NCBI GenBank assembly: GCA_023393045.1
Contig: JAEWMV010000001.1
Span: forward strand, 1-6,850
Direction: 5' to 3'
Length of the DNA stretch: 6,850 nt
Origin: Bacillota bacterium
GTDB lineage: Bacteria > Bacillota > Clostridia > Christensenellales > CAG-138
Part shown: piece by piece, positions 1-5,889 of the stretch
Layout: the number at the start of each line of letters is the position of its first letter
Position numbering within the stretch: position 1 is the first letter of the stretch
Translations under genes and position numbers: made by a program
Notes under the pieces: model-generated
Told to the model about the DNA's origin: nothing
Database searches by the model: none
What the model saw: only the letters and a program-made list of their open reading frames with translations

Positions 1-72
1 GTTGAGCGCGTTGCAGGCGGTGAGTATGACGGCGAGCGCGAGTATCGCCGGAACGAGCCTGAGCCTTGTCAA
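1..72 (-). CDS. N-terminus of a lipoprotein (partial, runs off left edge)
   Basis: Only the first 24 codons are in the window. They read MTRLRLVPAILALAVILTAC and then NALN: two Arg in the n-region, a hydrophobic stretch, and the lipobox L-T-A-C with Cys at residue 20. That is a textbook signal-peptidase-II site, so the product should be a lipid-anchored protein on the outer face of the membrane. The start is TTG at 72-70, the only start codon in this frame, with AAGGAGG at 83-77 and a short 4-base spacer. The ribosome binding site overlaps the stop codon of the L,D-transpeptidase gene, so the two are almost certainly co-transcribed and probably translationally coupled. The mature domain lies outside the window and its function cannot be told. 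Confidence 0.75.
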   Translation of the reverse strand, partial: MTRLRLVPAILALAVILTACNALN

Positions 73-76
73 AAAA

Positions 77-84
77 CCTCCTTA
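77..84 (-). promoter_or_regulatory. Ribosome binding site overlapping the upstream stop codon
   Basis: Read on the minus strand the bases are TAAGGAGG. TAA (84-82) ends the L,D-transpeptidase gene, and AAGGAGG (83-77) is a full-strength Shine-Dalgarno for the TTG start at 72. A ribosome finishing the first gene sits on the initiation site of the second, the usual arrangement for translational coupling. Confidence 0.7.
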
Positions 85-801
85 ATAGCCTTTCTCGGCC
101 AAGGTGTCATAGTCGGTCGGGTCGATGCGCAATCCGTTGCGGCTTGGCACATCGTCGCTCTCGGTACCCTTGGGCGAGCCGTTCACGATTTCGATGACGG
201 TGCCCTCCGGGCAGTTTTCATAGATGAACTTGGCGGCTTCCGTCACCATCCTCAGGCACCCGCCCGTGGATTCCTTGCCGATGCCCAGCTCCCCGTCGTA
301 ATACTTGGGCCACATCTGCGTGGGGTCGCTTGTGGCATAAAGCGGAGAATGGATGTAGAGCCTGCCCTCGTAATGCGTGGCGTACTGCACGGTGCCCCCG
401 TCCGGGAAATCGTGCCAACGCTCGCGCTCATCCGTGAGCGTATATTTGCCCGCGGGCGTCTTGTTGCCGCCGTGGGCGAGACGGTAGGTCGCATACACCT
501 CGGTATATTCCCCGTTGTCATCCTTCTCATAAATGGTCAGGGTGAAGGAGCCCTTTTCCACATAGAGGTAATAGGGCAGCCCGTCGTCTGGCACGGGCGT
601 GGGACTTATAAGCCCGCCCGAGGCGGGAAGGTTGTCCGTCACCTCCGGGGTGGCGGTGAAGCGCACGCCCTCGGTTCGCTCCGGCCCTTCGATATCCACG
701 ATGTCCAAAGGCTCGCCCGAGTCCCCGAGCGCACCGCATCCAAAGTTGAGCGCGCACGCGGCGCACAATAAAACCAACAGCAGCGGCTTGAAATTTTTCA
801 A
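82..801 (-). CDS. L,D-transpeptidase (YkuD domain), membrane-anchored or exported
   Basis: This 239-residue protein has an N-terminal signal (residues 1-22) with Lys at 2 and 5, a Leu-rich core and several Cys. Cys22 follows A-L-N-F-G, an imperfect lipobox; Cys16 (L-C-A-A-C) is an alternative, so lipidation is likely but its site is unsure. After a Pro/Gly/Asp-rich linker (about 25-75) comes a YkuD domain (about 77-207). It shows the family's TPAGKY segment (115-120), the conserved His151 in YIHSP, and the catalytic S-T-G-G-C-L-R-M motif with Cys182 and Arg184. YkuD enzymes form 3-3 peptide cross-links in peptidoglycan, or attach other groups to it, outside the membrane. The start is TTG at 801-799, with AAGGAGG at 816-810 and an 8-base spacer; no ATG is better placed. 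A promoter lies at 882-854. The downstream gene is a second lipoprotein, suggesting a small envelope operon. The substrate is not shown. Confidence 0.9.
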   Translation of the reverse strand: MKNFKPLLLVLLCAACALNFGCGALGDSGEPLDIVDIEGPERTEGVRFTATPEVTDNLPASGGLISPTPVPDDGLPYYLYVEKGSFTLTIYEKDDNGEYTEVYATYRLAHGGNKTPAGKYTLTDERERWHDFPDGGTVQYATHYEGRLYIHSPLYATSDPTQMWPKYYDGELGIGKESTGGCLRMVTEAAKFIYENCPEGTVIEIVNGSPKGTESDDVPSRNGLRIDPTDYDTLAEKGY

Positions 802-809
802 GCGCTTTT

Positions 810-816
810 CCTCCTT
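810..816 (-). promoter_or_regulatory. Ribosome binding site supporting a TTG start
   Basis: AAGGAGG on the minus strand lies 8 bases before TTG (801-799). This spacing fixes the start of the L,D-transpeptidase gene and places the signal peptide exactly at the N-terminus. Confidence 0.75.
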
Positions 817-821
817 AAACG

Positions 822-837
822 CGGCGGTTGGCCGCCG
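822..837 (-). promoter_or_regulatory. GC hairpin in the 5' leader of the L,D-transpeptidase gene
   Basis: The minus strand reads CGGCGG-CCAA-CCGCCG, a perfect 6-bp GC stem with a 4-base loop. It ends 5 bases before AAGGAGG. It lies inside the predicted leader, between the promoter and the start, so it could affect transcript stability or ribosome access. There is no U-tract, so it is not a normal terminator. Its role is inference. Confidence 0.4.
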
Positions 838-853
838 TAAAAATCATGGATTT

Positions 854-882
854 ATTATACACCAAAAGCGCGCGAGCGTCAT
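854..882 (-). promoter_or_regulatory. Sigma-A-type promoter of the L,D-transpeptidase operon
   Basis: On the minus strand the -10 is a perfect TATAAT (859-854). Seventeen bases upstream is ATGACG (882-877), which matches TTGACA at four of six positions. Transcription would start near 847, giving a leader of about 45 bases before the TTG start. It lies just downstream of the terminator of the acyltransferase gene, consistent with a separate transcription unit. Confidence 0.65.
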
Positions 883-917
883 CAAGGTAACAGTTTGTTT
901 ACTTGTGCGTGAAATAT

Positions 918-954
918 AAAAAGCGCCCGTTCACGGCGCACAAGCCGCAACGGG
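918..954 (-). terminator. Rho-independent terminator after the acyltransferase gene
   Basis: The minus-strand RNA has an outer 6-bp stem (954-949 with 931-926, CCCGTT/AACGGG), an inner 4-bp stem (CGGC/GCCG, 947-944 with 937-934) and a 6-base loop. CGC and then five U (922-918) follow. It starts about 30 bases after the stop codon at 985. Together with the promoter just downstream, it separates the acyltransferase unit from the L,D-transpeptidase unit. Confidence 0.7.
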
Positions 955-984
955 GCAAAACACGGTTTCAATGGGGGAACGTCC

Positions 985-2184
985 TCAGCCTTCCTCCTTT
1001 AAAATGGGCGCTGCGAGCACGAATTTCTCCACCATGCGCGGGTCCTTGGGGCGTATGCTCGTGTAGCGCACGGGGTTGGGCACGTCGAACTGGCAGCCCA
1101 TGGTGAAGGGCAGCTTGGTGAAGGTGGAAAGCGGGTAGACGAGCTTTACAGTTTCGCCCTCGCACACGCCCTCGTAGGTGAGCGCTTCCCGATCGAGCGT
1201 CACGACGCCCTCGCCCACATCGTCGAGCGCAAGGCTGCCGCATCTTTTGTGGAACTGCAGATACGCTTCCGTTTTTAGAGAATAGCCCTCCGCGGCGGCC
1301 TCGCGCCGTATGCGCTGCCGCTGCAGGTCGATCCACTCCGGCGCGGTGCGGGGAATGATATCCCCCTGCGCCGCCGGGTGCAGAAAGCCGAATTCATCCA
1401 TATAGCCTTTATTGCCGCACGCCTCGCAGAAAACCTCGTTGCCGCGGCTGTTCATCACAAACTCCCGTGCGCAGCGCGGGCAGAGATAGAGCATGTTGTG
1501 GATACCCTCCGCGCATCTTTTGTGCGGGAAGGGAACCCGCGCGCGCTCCTGCCACGCGTAATCGTTATGGGCGAGCTTTTCGCATATCCGCGCGTAGAGT
1601 TCACCGTCGCTTAGGGAGCCGAGCGTTTCCGTGCCCGCAATCTCCTCCACCTCGGCCTCAACCCTGCCCCGCCGGATGACGGGCCCCCATTTGGGGCGCG
1701 TAAAATAGCTGCCGGAGGTGCGTATGGCATAGACCGGCACGTCGAGCAGGCGGCAGAGCTTGACGATGCTGCGATCCGGCATTTCGCAGCGCCCCGTGCC
1801 GTTGACCTCCCCCTCGGGGTAGATGAGCACGCTCGCGCCGTTTTTAATTGAGGCGCGCATGTCCCGTATGGCGGACACATCCGCGCGGAACTGCTCTTTC
1901 TCGATGCAGTGGAAAAAGCGAAGGAGCTTCGCCAAACGCTCGTCGTTAAAAAAATAATTGGTGACGACAATGTTAAAACGCTTCTTTTTGAGCGTGGGCA
2001 GCGCGAAGAGAAAATCGAGATTGGAGGAATGCGCGCCGAGCATGAGGATGGGCCCCGGCGCAAAGGCGGGGACGTTCTTTGGCGCACGGAAGTTATAGCA
2101 CAGCTTCAGATAAGGCCGAAGCAGCGCGCAGACGAGCGCGTAGAGAACGCGATTCTGCCTTTTCATGCTCGCCCGTTTGTGCAT
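985..2184 (-). CDS. PlsC-like acyltransferase with C-terminal zinc ribbon
   Basis: The product is 399 residues from the ATG at 2184. The N-terminal half is a lysophospholipid acyltransferase-like (PlsC/LPLAT) domain. A hydrophobic start is followed by the catalytic H-x4-D motif HSSNLD (His52, Asp57) and the substrate motif Y-P-E-G-E (122-126), a variant of the usual FPEGTR. Such enzymes move a fatty-acyl chain to a glycerophospholipid or another hydroxyl acceptor at the inner membrane face. Two Cys pairs follow, C-P-R-C (235-238) and C-E-A-C (253-256), which should form a zinc ribbon, then about 140 residues of no recognised domain. Single-domain PlsC proteins are usually about 200-260 residues, so this one carries a large extension. 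The frame opens further upstream with TTG at 2196, but those bases are the Shine-Dalgarno itself, so ATG 2184 is preferred. The AEC transporter gene ends 16 bases upstream. The acyl acceptor is unknown. Confidence 0.82.
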   Translation of the reverse strand: MHKRASMKRQNRVLYALVCALLRPYLKLCYNFRAPKNVPAFAPGPILMLGAHSSNLDFLFALPTLKKKRFNIVVTNYFFNDERLAKLLRFFHCIEKEQFRADVSAIRDMRASIKNGASVLIYPEGEVNGTGRCEMPDRSIVKLCRLLDVPVYAIRTSGSYFTRPKWGPVIRRGRVEAEVEEIAGTETLGSLSDGELYARICEKLAHNDYAWQERARVPFPHKRCAEGIHNMLYLCPRCAREFVMNSRGNEVFCEACGNKGYMDEFGFLHPAAQGDIIPRTAPEWIDLQRQRIRREAAAEGYSLKTEAYLQFHKRCGSLALDDVGEGVVTLDREALTYEGVCEGETVKLVYPLSTFTKLPFTMGCQFDVPNPVRYTSIRPKDPRMVEKFVLAAPILKEEG

Positions 2185-2186
2185 GT

Positions 2187-2193
2187 CCCCTCC
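2187..2193 (-). promoter_or_regulatory. Ribosome binding site that decides the acyltransferase start
   Basis: GGAGGGG (2193-2187) stands just before ATG at 2184-2182. The more upstream in-frame TTG (2196-2194) abuts this purine run and would have to translate through it, so TTG is unlikely. A further in-frame ATG at 2166 has only a weak upstream match. Confidence 0.6.
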
Positions 2194-2200
2194 CAATGTT

Positions 2201-3139
2201 TTATGCGACGATGAGCATCAGTATGGGTATTGCCACGAGGCAAAGAAGCGTGGTGAGGTTCATCGCGAGCGCGTTGTACTGCTCGTCCGCGCCGGCAAGG
2301 CCGGACACGACCACGGATTGCGTCATCACAGGCATGGCGGCCTCGATGAAATAGACGCTGCGCGCAAGCCCCGTGATGCCCGCTACATGGCACATCAGGA
2401 GCATCAGCGCGGGCACGCCCACGAAGCGCATGGCGCTGCCCACCCATATAGTATAGTCGGGTTTCATGTTGCGCAAACCCGTTTCAAACATCACAAAGCC
2501 CACGTAGAGCAGCGCGAGCGGCGAGACGGTGGCGCTCATATAGCCGGAGAAGGTCAAAAGCAGGTGCGGGAGCTGTACGTCCAGCAGCACCAGCACAATG
2601 GCCGCAACGAGCGCGACGAGGGGCGGGGAGACGAGCTTGCCCAGCATTTGCCTAACGGTGAGCTTTTCGCCCGCGTCGCCCGATTTATAGATCAGGAAAC
2701 TCCCCATGCTCCAGAACGCCGCCGTGTTGATGAAGTAATAGAGCATCATATAAGGCGTGCCGGGGTCGCCGAAAAGCTCGTGGATGATGGGAAAGCCGAT
2801 GAAGAGCGAGTTGGAGAAGGCGCACATCACCACGAACCCGCCGAAGCGCCTGCGCGGGACTTTGATGAGCTTGGCGAGGCCCACGCTGAGGAAAAAGGTG
2901 ACGATGTTAAAGAGGATGGGAACCAGAAGCAGTGCGCCCGCCTGCTCGAAGACGTCTTTGGTAAAATACTCGAACACGTTTTTGATGCACATGCAGGGCA
3001 CTGCCACGTTGATGAGAAACTTGATGACGACGGACTTGTGCTCGCCCTTCATCCAGCCCGCGCGGCCGAAGAGATAGCCTACGCTCACCATCATCAGCAC
3101 CAGCAGCACCGCGGAAACAGAGTCCCAGATACCGACCAT
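2201..3139 (-). CDS. AEC (auxin efflux carrier) family transporter
   Basis: This 312-residue, very hydrophobic protein has about ten predicted membrane segments (roughly 10-27, 36-51, 68-90, 101-118, 130-150, 168-188, 203-220, 233-252, 262-281 and 292-311). It shows the AEC signature around F-S-N-S-L-F-I-G-F-P (108-117), with the conserved Asn and Gly-x-Pro of the first half. The second half has E-A-A-M-P (266-270) and a final hydrophobic segment, the two-fold repeat typical of the family. Length is normal for AEC proteins. Bacterial members have been tied to export or uptake of small organic acids and amino acids, but the sequence does not reveal the substrate. The ATG at 3139 has a weak ribosome site (GGGGG about 12 bases upstream). 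The gene is probably co-transcribed with the acyltransferase 16 bases downstream. No good -35/-10 pair was found just upstream; a palindromic hairpin occupies that spot. Confidence 0.85.
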   Translation of the reverse strand: MVGIWDSVSAVLLVLMMVSVGYLFGRAGWMKGEHKSVVIKFLINVAVPCMCIKNVFEYFTKDVFEQAGALLLVPILFNIVTFFLSVGLAKLIKVPRRRFGGFVVMCAFSNSLFIGFPIIHELFGDPGTPYMMLYYFINTAAFWSMGSFLIYKSGDAGEKLTVRQMLGKLVSPPLVALVAAIVLVLLDVQLPHLLLTFSGYMSATVSPLALLYVGFVMFETGLRNMKPDYTIWVGSAMRFVGVPALMLLMCHVAGITGLARSVYFIEAAMPVMTQSVVVSGLAGADEQYNALAMNLTTLLCLVAIPILMLIVA

Positions 3140-3158
3140 CTTTTGTTTTGACCCCCAT

Positions 3159-3183
3159 CGCGCGGTATATAAAAAACCGCGCG
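3159..3183. repeat. 8-bp perfect inverted repeat before the transporter gene
   Basis: CGCGCGGT (3159-3166) pairs exactly with ACCGCGCG (3176-3183) across a 9-base A/T loop. Neither side has a run of T after the stem, so it does not look like a terminator. The loop and its edge contain TATATA on the minus strand, which could be a -10 box, but no -35 at 16-18 bases was seen. It may be an operator or an mRNA 5' hairpin. Confidence 0.45.
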
Positions 3184-3196
3184 CCCCTCATCCGTT

Positions 3197-3230
3197 AAAA
3201 TTTGAAGCGGGGCGGAAGCTCGTCCGCCCC
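3197..3230 (-). terminator. Terminator after the arcC-DUF1015 operon
   Basis: On the minus strand GGGGCGGA (3230-3223) pairs perfectly with TCCGCCCC (3216-3209) over a 6-base loop. GCTTC, AAA and TTTT follow (3208-3197). The tail is not a pure U-tract, so efficiency may be partial and some read-through into the transporter gene is possible. It begins 26 bases after the DUF1015 stop codon. Confidence 0.6.
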
Positions 3231-3237
3231 GGTCATC

Positions 3238-3265
3238 TTCTTTACTTCGAGTTCTTTACTTCGAG
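3238..3265. repeat. Exact 14-bp tandem duplication across a stop codon
   Basis: The unit TTCTTTACTTCGAG occurs twice head to tail (3238-3251 and 3252-3265). The right copy holds the last codons and the TAA stop of the DUF1015 gene; the left copy is the untranslated echo. It looks like a slippage or duplication event. The reading frame before the stop is not altered. Confidence 0.85.
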
Positions 3266-4602
3266 ATCTTGCGGCATTCGAGGTAGTATCGCTTCTCGTT
3301 TGCCTCCCCCATGGAGAAGGTTTTTCTCGGCAGCGCGCCGTCGAATATCACCGTGCGGAAGAACGCGTCCTTTTCCATGGGCGGCAGCAGGAAGCCCATG
3401 TTGCCCTCCCTGCGCCCGAGGTCGAGCGCCACGTCCTCGCCGTGGATATAGTCGATGCTCGCCTGTTTCATTTCCCTGAGCATCGCGTCGAGCGCGTTTT
3501 GCAGCGTGCCGACCTCAAGCTGCGCCGCGGGCTTTGCCACGTTGAAGAAGCCGAAGCCCTCCTTCGTGAAGAAGGGCAGTATATGCGCGCCCTTCCCTGC
3601 GGCCTGCTTCGCCGCCACGTCGCACGCGGCGCGCTCGGCAAACATCTGTACCATGCAGCCGCCGTTGTCGGCGGAAAGCTTGTCCTTAAGCCACTGCGTC
3701 GCCGCCTTCACGTCGAGGTTAAAGAGCACGCGGTGGATGGGCTCGAAGATGATGCCCGCGTCGTGCACGTTTTCAAGCTCAACGAGCGCGTAGCGCGCGG
3801 GGTGGTTTTCCTGCTCGGCGGGGGTGAGGCCGCCTTTCAGGCTTTCCCAGTTGGCCTTGGCGGTGGCGAGGGAATGGTTGCCGTCCCCCATCGCAAAGAG
3901 CAGGGGCTCCTGCTCGCAATCGTATTTCTTCCCAAACGCGGCGGGATCGGCGAGCGCCTCGAGCGCGCGCAGCACGGCGTTGATCCGCGCCCCGTCGCCG
4001 ATGAAGTACCCCTCTACGTGGCCGCCGTCCTGCATCAGATCGAAATCATACGCCTTGTCCTCGGGACGGACGGACGCCGCGACGGGTTCTATCACCGTGC
4101 GCGCCGGATCGTCGATGAGCACGAGGATGTGCGGCAACTCAAGCGGCGCGTCCTTTCGGATGCGAAGGCGCGGAGGGATGCGCTCCACGACGGTGCCCTC
4201 CGTAGCGCGGATGAGCGTGGTGGAGCCTTTGGAATAATCATAGCACTCGAGGTCGAGCGCGACGACGAGACCGTTGCGGCTCCTGCCGCCTGCGGTGCGG
4301 CGCACGAACACGAAGCCCTCTCCCCTGTTCTCCAGCACGCCGGAGGCGAGGTAGCGCTTCATGGTTTCGTTGATCTTCTCGATGCGCTCTGCTTCGCCGG
4401 GCTTTTCCAGATACATTTCTGGCAGCATCAGGCGAAGCGTGGAAGGCGCGTCGCCCACGATGCGCTCCGTCTCCTCCCAGTAAGCGGGCTGCGAGGTAAA
4501 CTGGTCGCACGCGACGACCGACCACCTTGTCATGTCCGTTCCCTCTTTGGGCAGGAACACCTCGGGCACCTTAACGCCCGCCGTGTTGCGATATTCGCTC
4601 AT
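3256..4602 (-). CDS. DUF1015 family protein
   Basis: This 448-residue protein matches by eye the DUF1015 family, a cytosolic bacterial family without an assigned biochemical role. Supporting features are the N-terminal V-P-E-V-F-L-P and W-S-V-V-A-C-D-Q-F-T-S-Q stretch (12-38), full family length, and the G-D-G-N-H-S-L-A-T-A motif (239-248). The latter corresponds to the family's conserved DGxH segment; here Asn stands before His. There is no signal peptide or membrane segment. The ATG at 4602 has GGAGG at 4613-4609 with a 6-base spacer. Only 24 bases separate it from carbamate kinase upstream, so the two share a transcript. A nucleotide- or amino-acid-related role is guessable from that context but not shown. 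The C-terminus ends R-K-I-S-K inside a duplicated 14-bp unit. Confidence 0.82.
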   Translation of the reverse strand: MSEYRNTAGVKVPEVFLPKEGTDMTRWSVVACDQFTSQPAYWEETERIVGDAPSTLRLMLPEMYLEKPGEAERIEKINETMKRYLASGVLENRGEGFVFVRRTAGGRSRNGLVVALDLECYDYSKGSTTLIRATEGTVVERIPPRLRIRKDAPLELPHILVLIDDPARTVIEPVAASVRPEDKAYDFDLMQDGGHVEGYFIGDGARINAVLRALEALADPAAFGKKYDCEQEPLLFAMGDGNHSLATAKANWESLKGGLTPAEQENHPARYALVELENVHDAGIIFEPIHRVLFNLDVKAATQWLKDKLSADNGGCMVQMFAERAACDVAAKQAAGKGAHILPFFTKEGFGFFNVAKPAAQLEVGTLQNALDAMLREMKQASIDYIHGEDVALDLGRREGNMGFLLPPMEKDAFFRTVIFDGALPRKTFSMGEANEKRYYLECRKISK

Positions 4603-4626
4603 CTTCAGCCTCCGTTTGCCTTTTAT

Positions 4627-5568
4627 TTACGCAAGCGTCGTTCCGGCGCGGCCTTCAAGCGCCTCGACCGCCTTGTCAAGCGAGGTGATGATGGCTTTTC
4701 TTCCGGGCTTGCTTTCAACGAATTTCAGCGCGGCCTCGATTTTGGGAAGCATCGAGCCGGGCGCGAAATGACCTTCTTTAATATAACGCTTTGCGTCCTC
4801 GACTGCAAGGGTGTCAAGATCCTTTTGCTCGGGCTTTTTATAATTGATGCTCACCTTCTCGACCGCGGTGAGGATGACGAGCGCGTCCGCGTCCATATCC
4901 TCGGCGAGACGCTCGCTGGCAAGGTCCTTGTCGATGACGGCCGCCGTGCCCGCGAAATTGCCCGCCTCGTCGCGCACGACGGGGATGCCGCCGCCGCCCA
5001 CGGTCACCACGATGAAGCCCGCGGCATTGAGCGCCTTGACCGCGTCAAGCTCCACGATCTCCACCGGCATGGGGGAAGCCACGACACGGCGATAGCCGCG
5101 GCCCGCGTCCTCCTTCATGACATAGCCCTTCTCCTTCTCGATGCGTTTGGCTTCAAGCTCGGAATAGAAGGGGCCGATGGGCTTGCTGGGGTTCTTGAAC
5201 TTGGGATCGTCCTCATCGACGACGACCTGCGTGACCACGGTGACGACTTCCTTTTTGACGCCGCGCGCGCGCAGCACCTTCGAAAGCCCCTGCTGTATAT
5301 GATAACCGATCATGCCCTGGCTCATCGCGCCGCACACGTCAAAGGGCATGGCGGGCGTGGCGTCGCTGTCGCTTGCCTCGTTTTGCAGCACGATGCGCCC
5401 CACCTGCGGGCCGTTGCCGTGCGCGATGGTGACCTGATATCCTTTTTCGATGATGTCCGCGATATACGCGCTTGTCGCCTCCACTACTTTGAGCTGTTCT
5501 TCGGCGGTGGCGGGCTTGCTGGCCTCCTGCAGGGCATTGCCCCCAAGAGCAATGACGATTTTCTTCAT
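4627..5568 (-). CDS. arcC: Carbamate kinase
   Basis: This 313-residue enzyme interconverts carbamoyl phosphate + ADP and carbamate + ATP, usually making ATP in arginine, agmatine or purine breakdown in the cytosol. It has the amino-acid-kinase fold: M-K-K-I-V-I-A-L-G-G-N-A-L (1-13), H-G-N-G-P-Q-V-G (50-57), the carbamate-kinase P-S-K-P-I-G-P-F-Y segment (127-135), G-G-G-G-I-P-V (191-197), D-K-D (213-215), and G-S-M-L-P-K-I-E-A-A (271-280). Length is exactly normal. The frame is open back to an ATG at 5658, but that codon lies in the -35 box of the promoter. The ATG at 5568, with AAGGAG (5581-5576) and a 7-base spacer, starts the conserved protein. It is first in an operon with the DUF1015 gene. 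No arcA, arcB or carbamoyltransferase gene is in view, so the donor pathway is not visible. Confidence 0.95.
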   Translation of the reverse strand: MKKIVIALGGNALQEASKPATAEEQLKVVEATSAYIADIIEKGYQVTIAHGNGPQVGRIVLQNEASDSDATPAMPFDVCGAMSQGMIGYHIQQGLSKVLRARGVKKEVVTVVTQVVVDEDDPKFKNPSKPIGPFYSELEAKRIEKEKGYVMKEDAGRGYRRVVASPMPVEIVELDAVKALNAAGFIVVTVGGGGIPVVRDEAGNFAGTAAVIDKDLASERLAEDMDADALVILTAVEKVSINYKKPEQKDLDTLAVEDAKRYIKEGHFAPGSMLPKIEAALKFVESKPGRKAIITSLDKAVEALEGRAGTTLA

Positions 5569-5575
5569 CCGGCTT

Positions 5576-5581
5576 CTCCTT
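5576..5581 (-). promoter_or_regulatory. Ribosome binding site that decides the arcC start
   Basis: AAGGAG lies 7 bases upstream of ATG 5568-5566. It supports the internal start over the longer open frame, whose first codons overlap the promoter. Confidence 0.75.
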
Positions 5582-5629
5582 AAAATGTTTTCCCCGCATA
5601 CAAAATTTTTTAGGGCGGGACACGATAAT

Positions 5630-5658
5630 AGTATATTGACGCGCTCCGGGCATGTCAA
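5630..5658 (-). promoter_or_regulatory. Near-consensus promoter of arcC
   Basis: On the minus strand a perfect TTGACA (5658-5653) is followed by a 17-base spacer and TATACT (5635-5630, five of six to TATAAT). Transcription should start near 5623, leaving a leader of about 55 bases. The DNA just upstream (5660-5700) is A/T-rich and could act as an UP element. TTGAC and GTCAA form a dyad across the spacer (5658-5654 and 5640-5636), a possible repressor site. Confidence 0.85.
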
Positions 5659-5757
5659 CGGGAAATTGTCGATTATCGATAGTTTTATTTATCAATACAT
5701 GCGCGCGGATTTTTATAAGCCTGTTTTTTGCCGTCCGCGCCGCGCTTATACAAAAAA

Positions 5758-5820
5758 GGAGCCGGTAAAGCGGGCTGAGATAAGAAAACAAACACTGATA
5801 CGATTATTGCAGATCGTATC
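5758..5820 (+). ncRNA. Degenerate TPP-riboswitch-like stretch (tentative)
   Basis: On the plus strand GGAGCC (5758-5763) is followed by a 4-bp stem AGCC/GGCT and the THI-box-like CTGAGA (5775-5780). After 14 bases comes CTGAT (5795-5799), then a GAT-AT-GC-AG-CGTA series recalling the family's 3' half. Order and spacing resemble a compact TPP aptamer. The GGGG/ACCC helix that closes the aptamer is missing, and the 3' part is captured in an 18-bp perfect hairpin. It may be a decayed riboswitch or chance. No thiamine gene is in view. Confidence 0.2.
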
Positions 5821-5830
5821 AGTGTTTGTT
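5787..5830. repeat. 18-bp perfect inverted repeat (possible terminator on minus strand)
   Basis: The arm at 5787-5804 pairs exactly with 5813-5830 over the 8-base loop TATTGCAG. On the minus strand the 3' arm ends in GTTTGTT and runs on into TTCTTATC, so it could end minus-strand transcription that would otherwise enter the arcC promoter. On the plus strand the bases after the stem are A-rich, so it is not a plus-strand terminator. No minus-strand gene upstream of it is visible, so its purpose is unclear. Confidence 0.6.
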
Positions 5831-5856
5831 ATGATGAAAAATAAAATAGCAGGCAT

Positions 5857-5878
5857 AGGAAGTGGGTACCCACTTCCT
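5857..5878. promoter_or_regulatory. 22-bp perfect palindrome, operator candidate 1
   Basis: The centre is GGGTACCC with arms AGGAAGT and ACTTCCT, giving 11 bp of perfect dyad with no loop. An uninterrupted palindrome extrudes poorly as RNA but is ideal for a dimeric DNA-binding protein. A second site with the same 10-bp core lies 28 bp downstream, centre to centre. Confidence 0.5.
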
Positions 5879-5889
5879 TGAGAACGTCG

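Noticed and set aside
2185..2196. TTG start four codons before the acyltransferase ATG
   Set aside because: The added codons are the Shine-Dalgarno bases GGAGGGG, so they are more likely untranslated.
2165..3151. 328-codon open frame on the plus strand
   Set aside because: Antisense of the AEC transporter. It is an odd His/Glu/Arg-rich low-complexity product without motifs.
3202..5583. 793-codon open frame on the plus strand
   Set aside because: It is the antisense of the DUF1015 and carbamate kinase genes. The translation is rich in His, Arg, Asp and Leu with no domain, as expected from a GC-rich shadow frame, and the minus-strand products are clear families.
5569..5658. 30-residue N-terminal extension of carbamate kinase
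   Set aside because: The upstream ATG is within the -35 box of the promoter and the transcript would begin after it. The family starts at the M-K-K-I-V-I-A-L-G-G segment.
5674..5700. Possible ArgR operator upstream of arcC
   Set aside because: TATCGATA and nearby A/T bases give only a partial resemblance to an arginine-repressor box; I could not align two half sites with confidence.
5831..5881. 16-codon plus-strand frame with I-A-G-I-G-S-G-Y-P, recalling the start of a ketoacyl synthase III
   Set aside because: There is no ribosome site, it stops at once, and half of the peptide is dictated by the 22-bp palindrome. The resemblance is probably chance.
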